A stretch of 64,000 nt of DNA, taken from assembly GCA_016872725.1 (NCBI GenBank), contig VGZC01000020.1, positions 21,877-85,876 of the forward strand. The letters are read 5' to 3'. The DNA comes from Planctomycetota bacterium. Lineage in GTDB: Bacteria; Planctomycetota; Planctomycetia; Pirellulales; Pirellulaceae. The notes under the pieces were generated by a model, which saw only the letters and a program-made list of their open reading frames with translations, was not told the origin of the DNA and ran no database searches. Below, one piece after another: positions 26,005-35,260 of this stretch; within the stretch, counting starts at the first letter, position 1, and every line of letters begins with the position of its first letter. The translations under genes were made by a program, and so were the position numbers.

Positions 26005-28095
26005 TCATTTCGATTCGGCGGGCTTCGCGGCGCCTCCGATTTCCTCGACGATGCGATCGGCGTGGTAAACGGCGCGGAGCGTCTCGCGGATCGCGCTGGA
26101 GTGCACGGCGACCGCGCGGGAAACCTCGTCCGAATAGTAGTAGTCCGCCGTGAGCGATTGGATATTGCCGTCGAAGATGATCCCGACGAACTCGCCCTGC
26201 CGGTTGAGCACGGGGCTGCCCGAATTGCCTCCGATGATGTCGGCCGTGCATACGAAGTTGTACGGCGTGTCGGCCTTGATCTGGTCTTTGGCTTCATGCC
26301 ACGACTTGGGAAGGAGCCACGGGTCCTTGGCCTGGTGGCGCGCCTCGTGCTCGAAGGCGCCGCCGAGCGTTGTCCAGGGCGCGACGGCTTGCCCGTTCTC
26401 GGTGTAACCCTTCACCGTTCCGAACGCCAACCGCAACGTGAACGTCGCGTCGGGATACGTGCCCGTGCCGTGCGCGGCGAACAGGCATTCCGAGATCGCG
26501 GCGTACGCCTGCGTTTCGAGTTCATTCAGTTCGTCCTGGATCGTCCGGAGCCGCCGGTATTCGTCGTTCATCGAACGGGCGAGCTGGATCAGCGGATCAT
26601 CGCTGCGGGCGACGCCGTCGGGACCCGACTTCACGAGGGCCCTGCGCGCCTCGATATCGCCCAGCTTCGTCTTGCCGATCAGCTCGGAAGCCCGTTCCTC
26701 GGGCCCCTTTCCCTGGAGCACGGCGGCGACGAGCGGATGGTCGCCGCCTCGCCGTTCGATGAACAGGCCGATCGAGTCGGCGAGGAGGGTCTTTTCGAGT
26801 TCGCCGTGGATGGGCGCGGGGGAATAGAGGTCCTGTTCGAGCGAAGCGCGGGCCGAGTCGCGGAACTCGCGCAACCGCTGCGAGCTCGGCTTGCGGTCCT
26901 CGACCACGAGCTGCGCGATGGTCTCTGCGATTCCGTACAAACGGGAATTGAACGACGCGCTTTCGCGGGCCGCCTGTGTCCGCCGGGCCTGGATCTCCTC
27001 GACCCGCGTCCAGGCGTCCGCGTGTTTCTTGAGCGCCGCGTCGGAGTCGACCCGAGCCCGCAGGTCCTTTTCCGCCGCTTCCTTCGCGACGAACGTCGCC
27101 GGGTTCTGGAGACCGCCGAGCATTCCGACGTAGGCTTTCCTCGAATTCTGAACACCGAACAGGTCGTCGCGCGCCTGGCGTTCGAATTCCCCGCCGCCCA
27201 GCCCGTACTGCTGCAGGAGGATTTCGCGGCGCCGGAGAAAATCGAGCGTGAGGGGAAACCGCACGTCGCGCTGATGCTTGAGCGCGGCGACCGTGTAGAT
27301 GCGCCGCGTACGGCCCGGATTCCCCGACACGAAAATCAGCTCGCCGTCCCCCGCGCCATCCGCCGACCACGCGAGATGATGTTCGGTGTTCGCGGGCTTG
27401 CCGTTCTCATACGCGCGGAAGAGGCAGATATCGAGGCAATAGCGCGGGTATTCGAAATTGTCGGCGTCGCCGCCGAAGAAACCGGTCGCCGCCTCGGGCG
27501 CGAAGACCAACCGGACGTCGGTGTACTTGCGGTACCGGTACAAGTGGTATCGGCCGCCTCCGTAGAGCGTCACGACGTCGCTGCGGAGGCCCGTCGCCTG
27601 AAGCGACTCGGATTCGATCCGGTCCATGACCGCTCGGCGGGCCGCGAACGCCTCCGAAGGCGAAGCGCCGGCGGGGACGGCCCCGGTCACCCGCTCGGTC
27701 ACGTCCTCGATCGATACGAGCTGATTCAATTCGAGGTCGGGCGCCGCGATCTCCTCCTCGGGCGTCCGCGCGTAGAAGCCGTCGCGGTAGATGTTCCGTT
27801 CGGCCGTGGAGACTTTTTGCAGCGTGTCCGCGCCGACATGGTGGTTCGTGAGGACGAGACCCTGTGGGGAAACAAACGACGCCGAGCCACCCGAATTGAA
27901 CCGCACCGACGCGAGCATGACATGCTTCGCCCATTCGTCGGTCGGTTCGAACCCGTGGCGTTCCCGAAGGGCCGCCTTGGGCAGATCATTGAAGAGCCAC
28001 ATCCCCTCGTCGCCCCGCGCGCGGCCCGCCGACCCCGCGCCCGCCACCCACATCGCCATGACCATCCAGACGCCCGAATGCGAACGGTACCGCAT
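26005..28095 (-). CDS. S46-family serine peptidase (dipeptidyl-peptidase 7/11-like)
   Basis: A 696-residue exported aminopeptidase that removes dipeptides from peptide N-termini. A signal peptide (MRYRSHSGVWMVMAMWVAGA) precedes GMWLFNDLPKAALRERHGF, the family's opening. The chymotrypsin-fold triad is visible: His in LVLTNHHVGAD (about residue 85), Asp in FFGGDADNFEYPRYCLD, Ser in DIIGGNSGSPVLNRQG. A helical insert in the middle is usual for S46. Length matches DPP7/DPP11 (about 700). Whether it prefers hydrophobic or acidic residues cannot be judged by eye. Downstream, its stop nearly touches the aminotransferase gene; upstream is threonine dehydrogenase 21 bp away. A peptide-scavenging operon is a reasonable reading. 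Confidence 0.92.
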   Translation of the reverse strand: MRYRSHSGVWMVMAMWVAGAGSAGRARGDEGMWLFNDLPKAALRERHGFEPTDEWAKHVMLASVRFNSGGSASFVSPQGLVLTNHHVGADTLQKVSTAERNIYRDGFYARTPEEEIAAPDLELNQLVSIEDVTERVTGAVPAGASPSEAFAARRAVMDRIESESLQATGLRSDVVTLYGGGRYHLYRYRKYTDVRLVFAPEAATGFFGGDADNFEYPRYCLDICLFRAYENGKPANTEHHLAWSADGAGDGELIFVSGNPGRTRRIYTVAALKHQRDVRFPLTLDFLRRREILLQQYGLGGGEFERQARDDLFGVQNSRKAYVGMLGGLQNPATFVAKEAAEKDLRARVDSDAALKKHADAWTRVEEIQARRTQAARESASFNSRLYGIAETIAQLVVEDRKPSSQRLREFRDSARASLEQDLYSPAPIHGELEKTLLADSIGLFIERRGGDHPLVAAVLQGKGPEERASELIGKTKLGDIEARRALVKSGPDGVARSDDPLIQLARSMNDEYRRLRTIQDELNELETQAYAAISECLFAAHGTGTYPDATFTLRLAFGTVKGYTENGQAVAPWTTLGGAFEHEARHQAKDPWLLPKSWHEAKDQIKADTPYNFVCTADIIGGNSGSPVLNRQGEFVGIIFDGNIQSLTADYYYSDEVSRAVAVHSSAIRETLRAVYHADRIVEEIGGAAKPAESK

Positions 28096-28116
28096 CGTGT
28101 TGACTCCGCTTCGAGT

Positions 28117-29148
28117 TCAATCCGTTTCCCAGCTCAGGATCACCTTGCCCGACTGGCCGCTCATCATCACCCGGAACGCTTCTTGGTATTCGGTGTAATG
28201 GAACCGGTGCGTGATCACCGGCCGGATATCAAGTCCGCTCTGGAGCATGACGGTCATCTTATACCATGTTTCGTACATTTCGCGCCCGTAGATTCCGTGA
28301 ATCGTCAGCATGTTGAAGACGACCGTGTTCCAATCGATGGCGATTTCGGCCTCGGGGATCCCGAGCATGGCGATCTTGCCGCCGTGGCACATGTTGGCGA
28401 GCATGTCGCGGAACGCGGCCGGATTCCCGGACATTTCGAGTCCGACGTCAAAGCCCTCGACCATGCCGAGTTGTTTTTGGGCTTCGGCGACGGTTGTCGA
28501 GCGGACATCGAGGGCGAGCGTGACGTTCATTTTCCTGGCGAGTTCGAGCCGGTACGGATTGACGTCGGTGATGACGACGTGCCGAGCTCCCGCGTGCCGC
28601 ACGACGGCCGCAGCCATGACGCCGATCGGCCCCGCGCCCGTGATCAGGACGTCCTCGCCGAGCACGGGGAAGGAAAGGGCCGTATGCACCGCGTTGCCGA
28701 ACGGGTCGAAGATCGACGCGACATCGCGATCGATCGACGGATCGTGGTGCCAGACATTGGTCATCGGCAGGACGAGGTATTCGGCGAACGCGCCCGGCCG
28801 ATTGACGCCGATTCCCTTCGTATGGGCGCACAGGTGGCGGCGTCCGGCGAGGCAATTGCGGCAACGGCCGCACACGACGTGCCCCTCGCCGCTCACGATC
28901 TCGCCCGGGAAGAAATCGGCGACATTCCCGCCGACCTCGACGATCTCCCCGACGAACTCGTGGCCGACGACCATCGGCACGGGGATCGTGCGGCTGGCCC
29001 ACGCGTCCCATTTGTGGATATGCACGTCGGTTCCGCAAATGCCCGTGCGGTGCACGCGGATCAGCACGTCGTTCATGCCGGGCTTCGGTTGGGGGACGTC
29101 CTCGAGCCACAGGCCGGGTTCGGATCGGCTTTTGACGAGCGCTTTCAT
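28117..29148 (-). CDS. tdh: L-threonine 3-dehydrogenase (zinc alcohol dehydrogenase family)
   Basis: Oxidises L-threonine to 2-amino-3-ketobutyrate with NAD. The 343-residue product is the usual length. Catalytic zinc ligands are in [18 protein letters not shown] and [14 protein letters not shown]. The structural zinc cysteines are in [17 protein letters not shown]. The nucleotide site is [20 protein letters not shown]. The [20 protein letters not shown] stretch is characteristic of TDH rather than other alcohol dehydrogenases. The ATG has GAGGAA upstream and overlaps the stop of the preceding phosphoesterase (ATGA). No kbl (aminoketobutyrate ligase) lies beside it. It is followed 21 bp later by the S46 peptidase. 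Confidence 0.92.
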   Translation of the reverse strand: MKALVKSRSEPGLWLEDVPQPKPGMNDVLIRVHRTGICGTDVHIHKWDAWASRTIPVPMVVGHEFVGEIVEVGGNVADFFPGEIVSGEGHVVCGRCRNCLAGRRHLCAHTKGIGVNRPGAFAEYLVLPMTNVWHHDPSIDRDVASIFDPFGNAVHTALSFPVLGEDVLITGAGPIGVMAAAVVRHAGARHVVITDVNPYRLELARKMNVTLALDVRSTTVAEAQKQLGMVEGFDVGLEMSGNPAAFRDMLANMCHGGKIAMLGIPEAEIAIDWNTVVFNMLTIHGIYGREMYETWYKMTVMLQSGLDIRPVITHRFHYTEYQEAFRVMMSGQSGKVILSWETD

Positions 29149-29993
29149 CGCGGTTCCTCGGGTTGCTCCAGGCACAGTCGGCCGGGACGCGGGAAAAAAT
29201 GGCGGCTGACCGGCTGGAAACCGTCGCCCTCCTCGAAGTACATGTAATGCGAGATGTGGACGACCTGGTTGCCGACCATGATCATGTTGAACGAGTTCTT
29301 TTCCCGTTCGCGGGCCCGGCCGCGCCGCGACGTCGTCGTGCCGCATTGCACGATGATGATGCCCCGGTCGCGGTGATTGCCGGGGTAGATATCGAGCGAA
29401 TTGCCGATGTAGGCGCGGTGCAGGTGGCCGCCGAGGATCATGTCGACGCCGAGTTCGACGAACGCGTTCATCGCGCGTTTCGCCTTCGGCATGACCTGAT
29501 TCCGCTCGAAATCGGGAGCGGGCGCGAAATGGTGGTGGGCGACGACGATCCGCGCGGCGTCGGGAGGCGCGCCTTCGAACGCGCGGGCGCAGAACTCAAG
29601 CTGGCTCCGGAAGATCCGCCCGTTGCTGATCGCCTGGCGGGGGCAGGTCGAATCGAGGGCCACGAACACGGCGCCGTCGACGCGGGCGATCGCGTTGATC
29701 TCATGCGAAATGTACTCGCGGTAGAGGCCGAGCGGGTTCATGACCCGTTCGGCGACCCGGTACAAGGGAACGTCGTGGTTGCCCGGCACGACGACGCGCG
29801 GAACGGGCGGCAATCGGTCGAGGAACGAGCGGGCCGCCTCGAATTGCTCCCGACGCGCCCGCTGCGTCAGGTCCCCGCTCACCACCACCACGTCCGGACG
29901 CAGTTCGGGCGCCAGACGCAGCAGGGCCTCGCCCACACGGTCCAGATACGGCGGGCCGAAATGGAGATCGGAAATATGCAGCAATCGGAGCAT
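29145..29993 (-). CDS. Calcineurin-like metallophosphoesterase (CpdA-like)
   Basis: A 282-residue cytoplasmic phosphoesterase with the five metal-binding blocks in order: [54 protein letters not shown] and [13 protein letters not shown]. This is the class III/CpdA pattern, whose members act on cyclic nucleotides or other phosphodiesters; the substrate here is unknown. The chosen ATG begins [13 protein letters not shown], as in homologues; the open frame upstream is low-complexity. It heads the block leading to tdh, the S46 peptidase and the aminotransferase, all closely spaced on the minus strand. It is divergent from the lipid kinase gene. Confidence 0.88.
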   Translation of the reverse strand: MLRLLHISDLHFGPPYLDRVGEALLRLAPELRPDVVVVSGDLTQRARREQFEAARSFLDRLPPVPRVVVPGNHDVPLYRVAERVMNPLGLYREYISHEINAIARVDGAVFVALDSTCPRQAISNGRIFRSQLEFCARAFEGAPPDAARIVVAHHHFAPAPDFERNQVMPKAKRAMNAFVELGVDMILGGHLHRAYIGNSLDIYPGNHRDRGIIIVQCGTTTSRRGRAREREKNSFNMIMVGNQVVHISHYMYFEEGDGFQPVSRHFFPRPGRLCLEQPEEPR

Positions 29994-30155
29994 GAGCGCC
30001 GAAACGGGTCGTTTCCCACCGCGGTTCGCCGAGGGCGCCGCCGAGTCGCGGCGCGGCGCGTCGCGGCGCGCGATCCCGACTGGCCCCGCCAACCGAACGC
30101 GTCTAATCTATCCGAGCGAAGCCTGCTCATGTAGGGTAGGCCGACCTTCGTTCGC

Positions 30156-30221
30156 CGATCGGACCGGATCGGACCGGAACGGACCGGGCTCGCTTGATGC
30201 GATCCGATGCGATCCGATGCG
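30156..30221. repeat. Short tandem repeats ahead of the lipid kinase gene
   Basis: Two blocks of imperfect tandem repeats: GGATC GGACC units (about 30156-30186) and GATGCGATCC units (about 30195-30221). They lie in the divergent intergenic region and run into the possible start of the lipid kinase gene, making its first ATG suspect. Confidence 0.65.
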
Positions 30222-30242
30222 CGCATCGGTTTGAGGTGTCCA

Positions 30243-31124
30243 TTGCCCCACCCTTGCCTGATCCACAACGCGCACGCCGGATCGGTCGCCGGCCTGGGGA
30301 GAGGCTTGGTCAAGGAGGCCGAATCGATCGGCCTGCCGTGTTTCGAGGTTCGCCGACCGGGCGGCGCGGCGGCCGTGGCCCGCGAGGCGCTCGAACAAGG
30401 TTACGACCGGATCATCGTCGCGGGCGGCGACGGCACGATCAGCCAGGTGGTCAACGGCGTCGCGCCGCGATTCGACCGCGTCGAGCTCGCCGTCGTGCCG
30501 CTCGGAACGGGCAATGATCTCGCGCGGACACTCGGAATCCCCCTCGATCAACCGGGCGACGCACTCGAACTCGCCCTGCGCGGCGCGTCGTGCGAAATCG
30601 ACCTGATCCATGTCACGGGGGCCGGGACCGAATACTGCGTCAACGCGGCGTCGGGCGGGATCGGAGCGCGCGTCGCCGCCGACATCGATCCGCACGACAA
30701 GGTGCGGTGGGGCGCCTTCGCCTACTGGCTGACGGCCGTCACGAAACTGATCGAGCTGAAGGAGTACCACGTCCGCCTCGAACTCGACGACCAAACCCAC
30801 GAAATGCCGCTCTACGGCGTCATCGTCGCGAACGGCATGTATGTCGGAGGCGGATTCCCGATCGCCCCCGCCGCGTCGGTGCGCGACGGGTGTCTCGACG
30901 TCACCGTGATCCCCGTCCTCCCCGTGCTCGAACTGCTCGCCGCCGGACTCAATTTCACGTTCGGCCGCCATTACGCCGACCGCATCCAGAGCTTTCGGAC
31001 GCGCCGCGCGCATCTCGTGGCGACGCCCGGGATGTCGTTCAGCATCGATGGAGAGCCGACGCGGACGATCGACATGACGTTCGAGGTCCTTCCGCGAACG
31101 CTGCGCTGCGTCGTCGGTGCGTGA
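30243..31124 (+). CDS. Diacylglycerol kinase-like lipid kinase (YegS/DAGK family)
   Basis: About 293 residues of the NAD-kinase/DAGK fold. Key motifs: CLIHNAHAGS at the start, the nucleotide-binding IIVAGGDGTISQVVNG (GGDGT), AVVPLGTGNDLARTLGIPL (P-L-G-T-x-N-D), and in the second domain VNAASGGIGARV and a final FSIDGEPT. Such enzymes phosphorylate diacylglycerol or related lipids at the membrane. The start is uncertain: ATG 30207 lies inside tandem repeats, while TTG 30243 has GAGG six bases upstream and puts the first conserved residue about where homologues do; I chose the latter. The gene is alone on the plus strand between two minus-strand blocks. Confidence 0.87.
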   Translation: MPHPCLIHNAHAGSVAGLGRGLVKEAESIGLPCFEVRRPGGAAAVAREALEQGYDRIIVAGGDGTISQVVNGVAPRFDRVELAVVPLGTGNDLARTLGIPLDQPGDALELALRGASCEIDLIHVTGAGTEYCVNAASGGIGARVAADIDPHDKVRWGAFAYWLTAVTKLIELKEYHVRLELDDQTHEMPLYGVIVANGMYVGGGFPIAPAASVRDGCLDVTVIPVLPVLELLAAGLNFTFGRHYADRIQSFRTRRAHLVATPGMSFSIDGEPTRTIDMTFEVLPRTLRCVVGA

Positions 31125-31214
31125 GTTGCCTGGTCGGGGTTCGATTTCCGACGGGCGAGCCCGCGGCTGTCGCCGGGCGCCGCCGAAGAACGCGCGCGAC
31201 GCCTCGCCATCGTC

Positions 31215-32570
31215 TCAGGACTTCGCCGTCGCGGAAGGCGACCCGTCGCCCGCATGCGGGTTTCGTTCGATCCGGCGCTGGATCTCACGCTTCAGATGCC
31301 GCATGACCGATTGCTTGTCGGTGGCGGCGAGCACGGCGCGGACGATCGGCTTGGGGCCTTGCGGTCCCCACGACGAGCCGTGTTCGAAGTAGTGCTTGGC
31401 CGCGTGTCCGACGATGTACGAGCCGAAGCCGGCCGCCGCGCCTTGCGGAACGGCGGTGAGCAGCGTCCCCGCGCCGAATGTGACGGTCTTGAACGCCGAG
31501 GACGAGAAGTGGACGAACAGTTCGCCCGCCATCACGAGTCCGGCGGCGCCGAGGATCGACTTGACCAGCTTGCTGGCGTGGGCCCACGAGAGATTCAGGC
31601 CGTAGATTCCGGCGAGCGTGACGATCATCGTCGCGTCGACGGCGCTTCCGCCGAGCACATCGACGACGCCGATGGGATTGAGCGCGACGGCGGCCGCCTT
31701 GATCGCCGCGTAGCTCAGGATCGTCCGCGTCGCGCTCGCGTCGCGAAGCCGCACGCGGACCGCCGCGATCCGGTCGGACTTGTCCGATGCGAACATCGCG
31801 GCGGAAAGGGAGACCAGGGCGAGCCCGTCGCGTTCGAGGATCTCCAAAATGCGCTGTTTCACCTCGCCGACCTCCGGCTCGGGCTTGCGCCACTCGCGAC
31901 GCGTCGCCCCCTCCCGGTCCTCGATGACGAACTCGATCTCACGCGGGTCCGCCGCCGCGACCACGATATTCTCCGGAACCACCACATCCTTGAGCCGTTC
32001 CAGGCGCAGGACGTCGAGCAACCGCTCGCGCTGCGCGCGCGAGTAGAGGTCGACCTTGTTCAGGACGACGAGCAGCGGTTTGCACGAGCCGACGAGTTCG
32101 AGCAAGGCGGCGTATTCGATATCGTTGAGATCCGAGTCGGTGACAAACAGGATCAGGTCGGCCCGTGCCGCCGCCTTCGATGCCAGCTCGGCCCGCGCCG
32201 CGCCCTGGATTTCGTTGATCCCCGGCGTGTCGACGAGCACGAGCGACGAATCGGCGAGGCCCGGCAATCGGTACTCGCTCGTCCGCCACTCCGTCCGACC
32301 GACCTCGCGCGTCCAGCCTCCTTGCACGTCCACCGCCGCGACCCGTTCGCCCGCCAACGCGTTGATCAGGGCCGATTTGCCCGTGCTGATTTCGCCGAAC
32401 ACGACGATCTCGACCTGACCCGCGTACAACTTCTCGATCAGCGCCTGGAGCTGTTCGTAGTCGCCGCGCAATCGGGCGACCTCCTCGGGCGAACATGCGC
32501 GAAGGTGTTCGAGCGTACGCTCGACCGACGCGACGGCCCGTCGATAGCCTTCGTCATGGAGCGGTGTCAT
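31215..32570 (-). CDS. Dynamin-like/DUF697 GTPase, second of a pair
   Basis: 451 residues. A short helical start (PEEVARLRGDYEQLQALIEK) precedes a GTPase domain: G1 VVFGEISTGKSALINALAG, G3 VLVDTPGINEIQGAA, G4 LLVVLNKVDLYSR. The C-terminal half is helical with hydrophobic segments (LNPIGVVDVLGGSAVDATM, and GELFVHFSSSAFKTVTFGAG), as in DUF697/YcjF-like membrane-associated GTPases. The end is basic (HLKREIQRRIERNPHAG). Role unknown; membrane remodelling or envelope stress is possible by analogy to bacterial dynamins. It starts six bases after the stop of a larger, related GTPase, so the two are made together. Confidence 0.8.
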   Translation of the reverse strand: MTPLHDEGYRRAVASVERTLEHLRACSPEEVARLRGDYEQLQALIEKLYAGQVEIVVFGEISTGKSALINALAGERVAAVDVQGGWTREVGRTEWRTSEYRLPGLADSSLVLVDTPGINEIQGAARAELASKAAARADLILFVTDSDLNDIEYAALLELVGSCKPLLVVLNKVDLYSRAQRERLLDVLRLERLKDVVVPENIVVAAADPREIEFVIEDREGATRREWRKPEPEVGEVKQRILEILERDGLALVSLSAAMFASDKSDRIAAVRVRLRDASATRTILSYAAIKAAAVALNPIGVVDVLGGSAVDATMIVTLAGIYGLNLSWAHASKLVKSILGAAGLVMAGELFVHFSSSAFKTVTFGAGTLLTAVPQGAAAGFGSYIVGHAAKHYFEHGSSWGPQGPKPIVRAVLAATDKQSVMRHLKREIQRRIERNPHAGDGSPSATAKS

Positions 32571-32575
32571 GGGAT

Positions 32576-34261
32576 TCACGTGCGACCTGGGCGTGGCGTG
32601 GTTTGGGAATTCGAATCGTCGGCGCGGTCCGCGATCGGCGTCGCGGGAACCGCCGGGAAGTCCGACCGGTCGGGCGCGCGTCCGCTCGTCCGCGCGGCGT
32701 CGCCGACCGGGCGCTGCGCGAGCCGCCGCCGCGCCGTTTCGACCACCTTGCGCAGTTCGGGGACCGACGTGACCCGTTCCCACTCGTCCCGCGCGAGATC
32801 GGTCAAGGCGCGTTCATCGCCGAGCGATTCGCGTTTGAAGTATTCGAGGAAGACTCCGCCGATCCATCGCGTCAGGATCGCCTGCGTGACGCCCTGCACG
32901 AAGCCGCCGGCGAGCGTACCGGCGCCGGGCACCGTCTTGAGGAGCGATCCGACGGCCGCCGCGATCGCGGGCGTCGCGAGACCCACTCCCAGGATGCCGA
33001 CGAGGTTCTTTCCGAGTTGGGCGAGAAGGCGGGTCGCCGCATCGACGTCGATTTCCCGCCGATAGACGCGGGCGAGTGCGAGAACGAGCTTGACCGTGAC
33101 CGCGCCGCCCGCCGCCAGATCGACCACCGGCAGCGGACTCACCGCCGCCGCGCCGCCCGCCGCCCACATGTGCCAATCGATGAGCTCCCACGCGCGGCGG
33201 TCGAGCGACGCCTGAACGCGGTCCCGCGCTTCCTCGACAAGCCCCCGCGATTGCAACAGGAGGTTGGCGAGCAACAGATCGCGGCCGTCTCGGGTCACCA
33301 CGGCGAGCAAACGGTCGGCCAGTTCCCCGATGTCGGGCGGAACCGCCACTTCCTCGTCCCGCTCCGCGCCGTCCGCGCCGACACGGATCCGCCGCCTCCG
33401 AACGGGCTCGGCCATCACGAACAGGATATCCGCAGGGTCGATCACCGCGCGGATCTGTTCGGCGAGCTGCGCGCGGAGCCGCTCGCGCTGGGCCGCGTCG
33501 TACCAATCGGCTTTGTTCAGGCAGAGCAGGACGCGTTTTTCCATTGCGCCGAGCCGGCTGAGCAGGTCGAACTCGAAATCGCGGAGCGGTCCGTCGACGA
33601 CGACGAGCACGATGTCGGCGTCCTTCGCCGATTCGGTCGAGACGCGGACGTGCTCGGCGCCGTCGATCTCGCCGAGTCCCGGGGTATCGACGAGCGAAAC
33701 GCGGTCGTTGCCCGGCCAAGGGATTTCCGCGCGGGCCACCGTGGTGCCTCCCCGCGCGTCCGTTCCGAAAGCGTCGCGGCCGGCGAGCAGGTTGAGCAGC
33801 GACGACTTGCCGCCGGAAATCGACCCGAACGCGACGATTTCGAGCCGCGACGATTCGCGTTTCGCGTCGATCCGCGTCCGGAGTTCGTCCAATTCGCGCC
33901 GAAGGTCGTCGGAACAGGCTGCACCGTTCCGAAGGCATGCGACGGCGTCGAGGTTCCGTTCGAGCTCGCCGCGCTGCTGGTCGGCCGTGAGTTGGCTTGG
34001 GTTCTTGCGGCGGGCTTCCTTGCGGATCCGTTTGCGCCGGGACCGGGAGACGAGCATTCCAAGCGTGCCGATGGTCGCCAAGGCGAGGCAGACGGTCCCG
34101 ACTCCGACGACGACCAGATAGATCCGCGCGGCCGTCGGATGCCGATCCGCCAACGCGCCGTACGCGGCGATCAGGTTGGGAGGCACAACGACCAGCGAAT
34201 ACCCGATGGCCGCGAGCGCGATCAGCAGCGGCAAGCCGGTCGACAGGCTACGCAATCGCAT
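32576..34261 (-). CDS. Membrane-anchored dynamin-like/DUF697 GTPase, first of a pair
   Basis: 561 residues. Two N-terminal hydrophobic helices (GLPLLIALAAIGYSLVVV and ARIYLVVVGVGTVCLALA) anchor it, followed by a basic stretch RSRRKRIRKEARRK. The GTPase domain has G1 VAFGSISGGKSSLLNLLAG, G3 SLVDTPGLGEIDGAE and G4 LLCLNKADWYDA. The C-terminal part has DUF697-like helices, with SPLPVVDLAAGGAVTVKL and TVPGAGTLAGGFVQGVTQ. A polar tail ends the protein. It resembles the gene that follows it closely enough to suggest an ancient duplication, but only this copy has the N-terminal membrane hairpin. Function unknown; the tandem layout suggests the two act as a hetero-complex. Confidence 0.8.
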   Translation of the reverse strand: MRLRSLSTGLPLLIALAAIGYSLVVVPPNLIAAYGALADRHPTAARIYLVVVGVGTVCLALATIGTLGMLVSRSRRKRIRKEARRKNPSQLTADQQRGELERNLDAVACLRNGAACSDDLRRELDELRTRIDAKRESSRLEIVAFGSISGGKSSLLNLLAGRDAFGTDARGGTTVARAEIPWPGNDRVSLVDTPGLGEIDGAEHVRVSTESAKDADIVLVVVDGPLRDFEFDLLSRLGAMEKRVLLCLNKADWYDAAQRERLRAQLAEQIRAVIDPADILFVMAEPVRRRRIRVGADGAERDEEVAVPPDIGELADRLLAVVTRDGRDLLLANLLLQSRGLVEEARDRVQASLDRRAWELIDWHMWAAGGAAAVSPLPVVDLAAGGAVTVKLVLALARVYRREIDVDAATRLLAQLGKNLVGILGVGLATPAIAAAVGSLLKTVPGAGTLAGGFVQGVTQAILTRWIGGVFLEYFKRESLGDERALTDLARDEWERVTSVPELRKVVETARRRLAQRPVGDAARTSGRAPDRSDFPAVPATPIADRADDSNSQTTPRPGRT

Positions 34262-34418
34262 TTCGGGCCTCGCGCGGCGGAACGCCCTTCGGTCGTCGGA
34301 CGGCGTAACGGACGGCGGGCCGCGCGCGCGCGGCCCGCTCGCCCCGTCCTCGCTTCACGGGGCGCGCTCGGCCTCGGCGGGCATCCGCCGACCGGTCGCC
34401 AAACGCTCCGCGCCCGAA

Positions 34419-34934
34419 TCAGACCTTCTTCTTGTTCTTGCCTTTGGCAGGCGCGTTCAGGCCGGCTTTCTCGCGCTGTTCCTCGGTGAGCAAGCCGCCG
34501 ACGCTCTTCTTCAATTCGGCGACGATCGTCTGCTGCTTGGCTTGGATGTCCTTGAGTTTCGCGATTTGCTCGTCGCTCAGTCCGGCCGAGGCGTTCACGG
34601 CGTCCTGGACCTCTTTCCCCTTCTTGCCCGCGTCGGTCGCTTCCTTTCGAGCGGCGTTCATCTTCTTCAGGCCTTCCTCGCCGACGAGTTCCAATCGATC
34701 CTTCGCGATCGCCGCCAGCTTCTCGTTCGTCCCGGCGACCAGTTCCTTGACTTTCGCCTGTTGTTCCTCGGACAGTTCGAGCGCCTTGAGCTGCTCGGTC
34801 AACTGCTTGATCACCGGGTTCTGGGCCGCGGCGTTGCCCTTGGATTTCTTGTTTTTCTTTTCCTGGGCGGCGAGGGATCCCGCAAGCCCGAGCACCAGCG
34901 TCAGGACAACCGCCCATTTCGCGTACCGCACCAT
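34419..34934 (-). CDS. Small secreted lysine-rich helical protein (Spy/CpxP-like)
   Basis: A 171-residue protein with a clear signal peptide (MVRYAKWAVVLTLVLGLAGS, cleavage near LAAQ). The mature part is charged and helical, with Ala/Lys/Glu heptads: IKQLTEQLKALELSEEQQ, KVKELVAGTNEKLAAI, and twice an LSxEQ-type motif (LELSEEQQAKVKEL, AGLSDEQIAKLKDI), ending GLLTEEQREKAG and a KGKNKKKV tail. The repeated LS/LT-x-EQ helices are seen in Spy/CpxP-like periplasmic proteins. A GGGAGG site precedes the ATG; the upstream open frame is not coding. Role in envelope protection is an analogy, not shown. Confidence 0.75.
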   Translation of the reverse strand: MVRYAKWAVVLTLVLGLAGSLAAQEKKNKKSKGNAAAQNPVIKQLTEQLKALELSEEQQAKVKELVAGTNEKLAAIAKDRLELVGEEGLKKMNAARKEATDAGKKGKEVQDAVNASAGLSDEQIAKLKDIQAKQQTIVAELKKSVGGLLTEEQREKAGLNAPAKGKNKKKV

Positions 34935-35260
34935 CGAAGCACCTCCCGATTCGTTTGTCGGGGCGGCTCGGCTCGAACGCCGAACCCGCCGCCGCGCGAC
35001 AGATAGGAACAATGAATACGCTCGGCCGCTTCCCGGAACCGCCGGCGCGTTCGGCCGACGGGGCGTTGAGCCCGTCAAATCGAGCTTGCGCAACGCCCCT
35101 CGGATTTCCAGACTACCATCCGGCGCGAGGCCATGGAATCCTAGGGTGGCATGCGCTTCGGGGCGTTCGCGCGCGCCCTACGGGGGCATTCGCGTGGCCG
35201 CCTATGGTGCAATCGACGGGATTGGACCATAGTAGTCGGACCTCTCCGCGGCAAGGCGGC
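34935..35260. other. Gene-free divergent region before the ABC-2 permease
   Basis: About 325 bp between the secreted helical protein and the ABC-2 permease. The permease frame stays open upstream but reads as low-complexity sequence. CTATGGT (near 35201) and ACCATAG (near 35226) form a short inverted repeat just before the permease, and CCTAGGGTGGCATGCGCTTC resembles dispersed intergenic repeats. No promoter could be called with confidence. Confidence 0.4.

Noticed and set aside
26062..29247. A 1061-codon open frame on the plus strand
   Set aside because: It lies opposite the S46 peptidase and threonine dehydrogenase genes, which have full catalytic motifs. Its translation is a low-complexity shadow produced by GC-rich third positions.
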